This document shows, piece by piece, positions 14,601 to 15,881 of a stretch of 15,881 nt of DNA; position 1 is the stretch's first letter; each line of letters starts with the position of its first letter. The position numbers and the translations under genes were made by a program. Below the pieces are notes generated by a model. It was not told the DNA's origin. It saw nothing but the letters and a program-made list of their open reading frames with translations, and did not search any database. The stretch is from an uncultured Methanomassiliicoccales archaeon (lineage in GTDB: Archaea > Thermoplasmatota > Thermoplasmata > SG8-5), in the NCBI GenBank assembly GCA_938004075.1, contig CALKWP010000121.1, positions 1 to 15,881 on the forward strand, written 5' to 3'.

Positions 14601-15550
14601 TTGGCTGCTGCCAGACCGGCGCAGTGTGTCCCATGGCCATGGCCATCTGCGAAATCCAAACCGTCGTAAGAGTAGCCACCGATGACCCGGTTCTCGAAAT
14701 CCGGGTGCCCGGCATTGCCTATTGCGCCGTTTCCAAGGCCGGTGTCCGCCACGCCTATGGTGATGCCGGCGCCGGTGGCCCCAGCGATCTGGTTGAATTT
14801 CGAGCCGAAGCTGCCAGATACCCTGTACGGTGTGTTATGATTCGCGTCATTGTCGCCCTGCCAGAGTCCGCCGCCGGATATCTGCATCCCCATCTCGTCG
14901 TGGAGTTCCTTGATGTATATGGGGGATATCTGCTGAACATAGGGGTTCGCCGCAATGGCTTCAATCGATGCCTGGGTCAATGCATCTCCCCGGATCACAT
15001 ACCCCCACTCAGTTTCACTCTCTTCAATCACATTTATCGCGCCCCTGACCTGGTCCAAGCTAGAGCGCGGGATGTCGTTTCCAAACAATGAAACGCTGAT
15101 GGAATTTCCAGTTACGGCAGATGATATCTTGTAAGCCGGGTGGTAATCCCCGACCCAGTCCACGAATGGCAGCTTTTCCAACATGCGTGCCATCTCGGGA
15201 GTCGTCCTGACCTGGTATGCGAAATTGGGCACATATGTCACAATCTCGGCGCCGGTGCCGCTTATCCTGTCGGCCCATATCTGGGGAATCGGCCCGGTCA
15301 TGTGAACAATGTAATTCCCAACCTCACCTGCATTTGGCTGATTGGCCATCAGAGATGGGGCCAGACTTGGCTCGCCCCTGGTGAAGTCAAATACATAATC
15401 GCCCGCGTAAATGGTGCTTGCCATGGGAACGCTCGATACATAATCTTTTTCGGTTTCGGACGCGCCGAAATACGGCATTGGCATTGCAAGCAACATAATC
15501 CCCACAATCAATAATGTCAAGCCCACTCTTGCCTTGTTTTTACCTTCCAT
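11666..15550 (-). CDS. Large secreted subtilisin-family protease (KP-43-like) with surface modules
   Basis: The start ATG has AGGAG 8 bases upstream. Residues 8-29 form a signal peptide, followed by a prodomain-like region (about 31-225). The S8 catalytic domain has Asp269 (VADTGLG), His306 (GHGHGTHCAG), oxyanion Asn420 (SAGNSG) and Ser521 (GTSQSCP), all intact. A beta-barrel like that of KP-43 follows (589-730; ALINDLRVQVFAP and YRGNAF are typical). Next come an Ig-like module (735-840), a MAM-like jelly-roll (860-1018), a fibronectin type III-like module (1027-1105), and a C-terminal pair of related units (about 1120-1294; SWVFVSYPSG and GWNLVGYPSA start the two halves). No C-terminal membrane helix is seen, so it is free or held by its end module. 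At 1,294 residues it is far longer than simple subtilisins. Its role is extracellular protein degradation. The same C-terminus recurs in the next gene to the right. Confidence 0.95.
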   Translation of the reverse strand: MEGKNKARVGLTLLIVGIMLLAMPMPYFGASETEKDYVSSVPMASTIYAGDYVFDFTRGEPSLAPSLMANQPNAGEVGNYIVHMTGPIPQIWADRISGTGAEIVTYVPNFAYQVRTTPEMARMLEKLPFVDWVGDYHPAYKISSAVTGNSISVSLFGNDIPRSSLDQVRGAINVIEESETEWGYVIRGDALTQASIEAIAANPYVQQISPIYIKELHDEMGMQISGGGLWQGDNDANHNTPYRVSGSFGSKFNQIAGATGAGITIGVADTGLGNGAIGNAGHPDFENRVIGGYSYDGLDFADGHGHGTHCAGLAAANGYAGTGTTYAGFGPYYVGMGIAYDANLYGVKIFSDAGAFIGPTDDGDILVRSYSGGARVSSNSWGAATGGDYIDSDSNYDMRVRDASTAAGNQQLSVLVSAGNSGSGTNTIGSPGNAKNVITVGGVQNYAPDGTSYGNTYGNSNNPDAMYASSSRGWTDDNRIKPDILTPGQNTLSTHSPNAPAGNLFGLYSADNRYEWCTGTSQSCPTAAGGAAAVNQWYQDTQGATPTPAMTKAILINTAKDIGTADIPNQNEGWGRMMLNTISDNPDYFYFMDAPAELTTGAYHEYKVSYIDNTKPMKFTVVWTDRYALDGAAVALINDLRVQVFAPLGQEYRGNAFSAGYTPQATNPIATFDTNSDGNDDRNNVECVYIPNTGLQTGLYTIRISGFNIVGDCDNDGANDQDYALVIYNAIDVTSQGTIDIEFPRYQREATVQVEVKDADLNTNTLVQTTTINLKSNAEPAGESVLLTETGGDTGIFRGTKTISATNSAGVLWVSAADVLTATYNDADDGTGSAAVVTDTAIVDGQISSASGLSVDWFGSATTTWIDEPFSNAVPPTGWQVSSTGTTGTWSQVATANAGGTSPEARFMYGSSGTGTSRLYCGPFDTTGRTQLDLQFRTMYDAYGTGVTVKVQTSSDAVTWADTGWSLVDRTTNLVASLITEPISTAEGAGSSSLYVAWVVDRNSYQLDYWFVDSVLMTSSGGSVTADNWLNWTKSGDDGAGANDITHYNIHRSSSSGGPWDATTIVNTVPAGTATWTDVAKGEPDGIIWYYVVRAVDSAGNIDANTNAVPEPGVIITPPYAISLTGKSANSWVFVSYPSGLSGAINTVLNDAAAGDGLTTWTVAKAWDNVAKKWLTYRVGGTANTLTNINNTMGVWLWITANGGDQQLTLSSYVANPAANTNIYLKTGWNLVGYPSATSRLASVTLPGVADRVSIWNAASPYFVDYTDKSLVTMSHGNAYWVRVTADATWVVAP
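11680..11781. repeat. Copy 1 of a 102-bp direct repeat (C-terminal module)
   Basis: This stretch encodes the last 34 or so residues before the final codons of the subtilase. It matches 15780-15881 with one substitution (11726 against 15826), an offset of exactly 4,100 bases. The repeat probably extends beyond the window. Confidence 0.9.
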
Positions 15551-15593
15551 TTCAATCGCTCCTAAATCAAGATGATGGAATCAAAATAGGGCC

Positions 15594-15632
15594 GATGCAT
15601 TGCACCTGCCGTATATTGCATGCATCTTATAA
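15594..15632 (-). promoter_or_regulatory. TATA-like box and dyad upstream of the subtilase gene
   Basis: On the minus strand TTATAA (15632-15627) is a good archaeal TATA candidate 77 bases before the ATG. Just downstream, an imperfect inverted repeat (15617-15626 and 15594-15604; TGCATC and GATGCA outer arms, TGCA inner arms, one bulged base) straddles the expected start of transcription. It may be an operator or a leader hairpin. Confidence 0.4.
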
Positions 15633-15733
15633 CTGATAATAGTAACTCATATTATTAATAATTATTCAATTTTTTGTAAATTGCATAAAAATTGGGAAAT
15701 CGGGCTTGCATTTTTTCTGGATGGTGGAAAATT

Positions 15734-15755
15734 GCCGGCGCTCGGAAGCGCCGGC
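15734..15755. terminator. 9-bp GC-rich hairpin, terminator of the gene at the right edge
   Basis: GCCGGCGCT-CGGA-AGCGCCGGC is a perfect stem with a 4-base loop, 11 bases beyond the stop codon at 15766. It resembles the hairpin after the neighbouring subtilase gene in type and placement, which suggests that both genes end in the same way. Confidence 0.7.
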
Positions 15756-15765
15756 ATTCATTCGT

Positions 15766-15881
15766 TTACGGCTGAACGGCCCATGTCGCGTCTGCTGTGA
15801 CGCGCACCCAGTACGCGTTTCCGTGAGACATGGTCACGAGCGATTTGTCGGTGTAGTCCACGAAGTACGGCGATGCGGCAT
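15766..15881 (-). CDS. C-terminus of a second protein sharing the subtilase C-terminal module (partial)
   Basis: The frame enters from the right edge and ends at a TAA at 15766. The 37 visible complete residues run from ASPYFVDYTDKS to ADATWAVQP. They differ from the end of the subtilase only in the last few residues (WVVAP there, WAVQP here), and the DNA is identical but for one base over 102 bp. The gene continues outside the window, so its N-terminal domains are unknown. It may be another protease or a different secreted protein carrying the same module. Near identity at the DNA level points to recent duplication or gene conversion. Confidence 0.85.
   Translation of the reverse strand, partial: AASPYFVDYTDKSLVTMSHGNAYWVRVTADATWAVQP
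15780..15881. repeat. Copy 2 of the 102-bp direct repeat
   Basis: This is the counterpart of 11680-11781, with a single mismatch at 15826. It runs to the window edge, so the full length of the repeat is not visible. Confidence 0.9.

Noticed and set aside
13809..15514. Long plus-strand frames opposite the subtilase gene
   Set aside because: GC-rich coding DNA commonly leaves the opposite strand open. The catalytic motifs on the minus strand are unambiguous.

Overview
The window looks archaeal, probably euryarchaeal. This is inferred, not proven. Ribosome-binding sites match GGAGGTGA, several starts are GTG or TTG, TATA-like boxes and T-rich gene ends occur, and genes overlap heavily as ATGA, GTGA or TTGA. 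The right part carries an AbrB-type regulator, a TctA/DUF112-like fragment and a very large KP-43-like secreted subtilase with stacked surface-protein modules.

By eye there are two compartments. Positions 1 to about 10,430 are AT-richer and mostly accessory genes. Positions from about 10,460 to the end are clearly GC-richer and look like resident chromosome. A 45-codon remnant of a TctA/DUF112-type transporter (10426-10563) loses its homology at a 14-bp palindrome beside this change. I read this as the likely edge of a genomic island.

Layout. (1) 3-1760: an orotate-phosphoribosyltransferase-like gene (5' end outside the window) followed 15 bases later by a SIR2-like gene, a possible NAD-linked defence pair. 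(2) 1922-4893: small accessory genes, including a coupled pair whose second member has a zinc ribbon, two divergent hypotheticals, a HEPN-like protein and a small basic protein. (3) 10049 down to 5188, minus strand: six overlapping genes. They encode a ubiquitin-like domain fused to a probable E2-like domain, a JAB/JAMM peptidase, an E1/ThiF-like activating enzyme, two small membrane proteins, and a HerA-like ATPase with a C-terminal winged helix and nuclease-like region. This is the most interesting system here: a full ubiquitin-like conjugation and deconjugation set coupled to a DNA-translocase-type ATPase. An AbrB gene diverges from it across an intergenic region with tandem repeats, a 12-bp palindrome and a GAAA-loop hairpin. 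(4) 10647-11632: flavodoxin-like and macrodomain genes, overlapping. (5) 15550 to 11666, minus strand: a 1,294-residue secreted subtilase. A second gene with an almost identical C-terminus enters at the right edge, so the locus carries tandem paralogues or proteins sharing a C-terminal module.

The probable logic of the six-gene operon is as follows. The E1 adenylates the ubiquitin-like domain, the fused E2-like domain carries or transfers it, the JAB peptidase processes or removes it, and the membrane proteins and HerA-type ATPase act as effector or DNA-handling machine. Only the domain assignments rest on visible motifs; the pathway is inference. I found no tRNA, rRNA, CRISPR array or complete insertion sequence.
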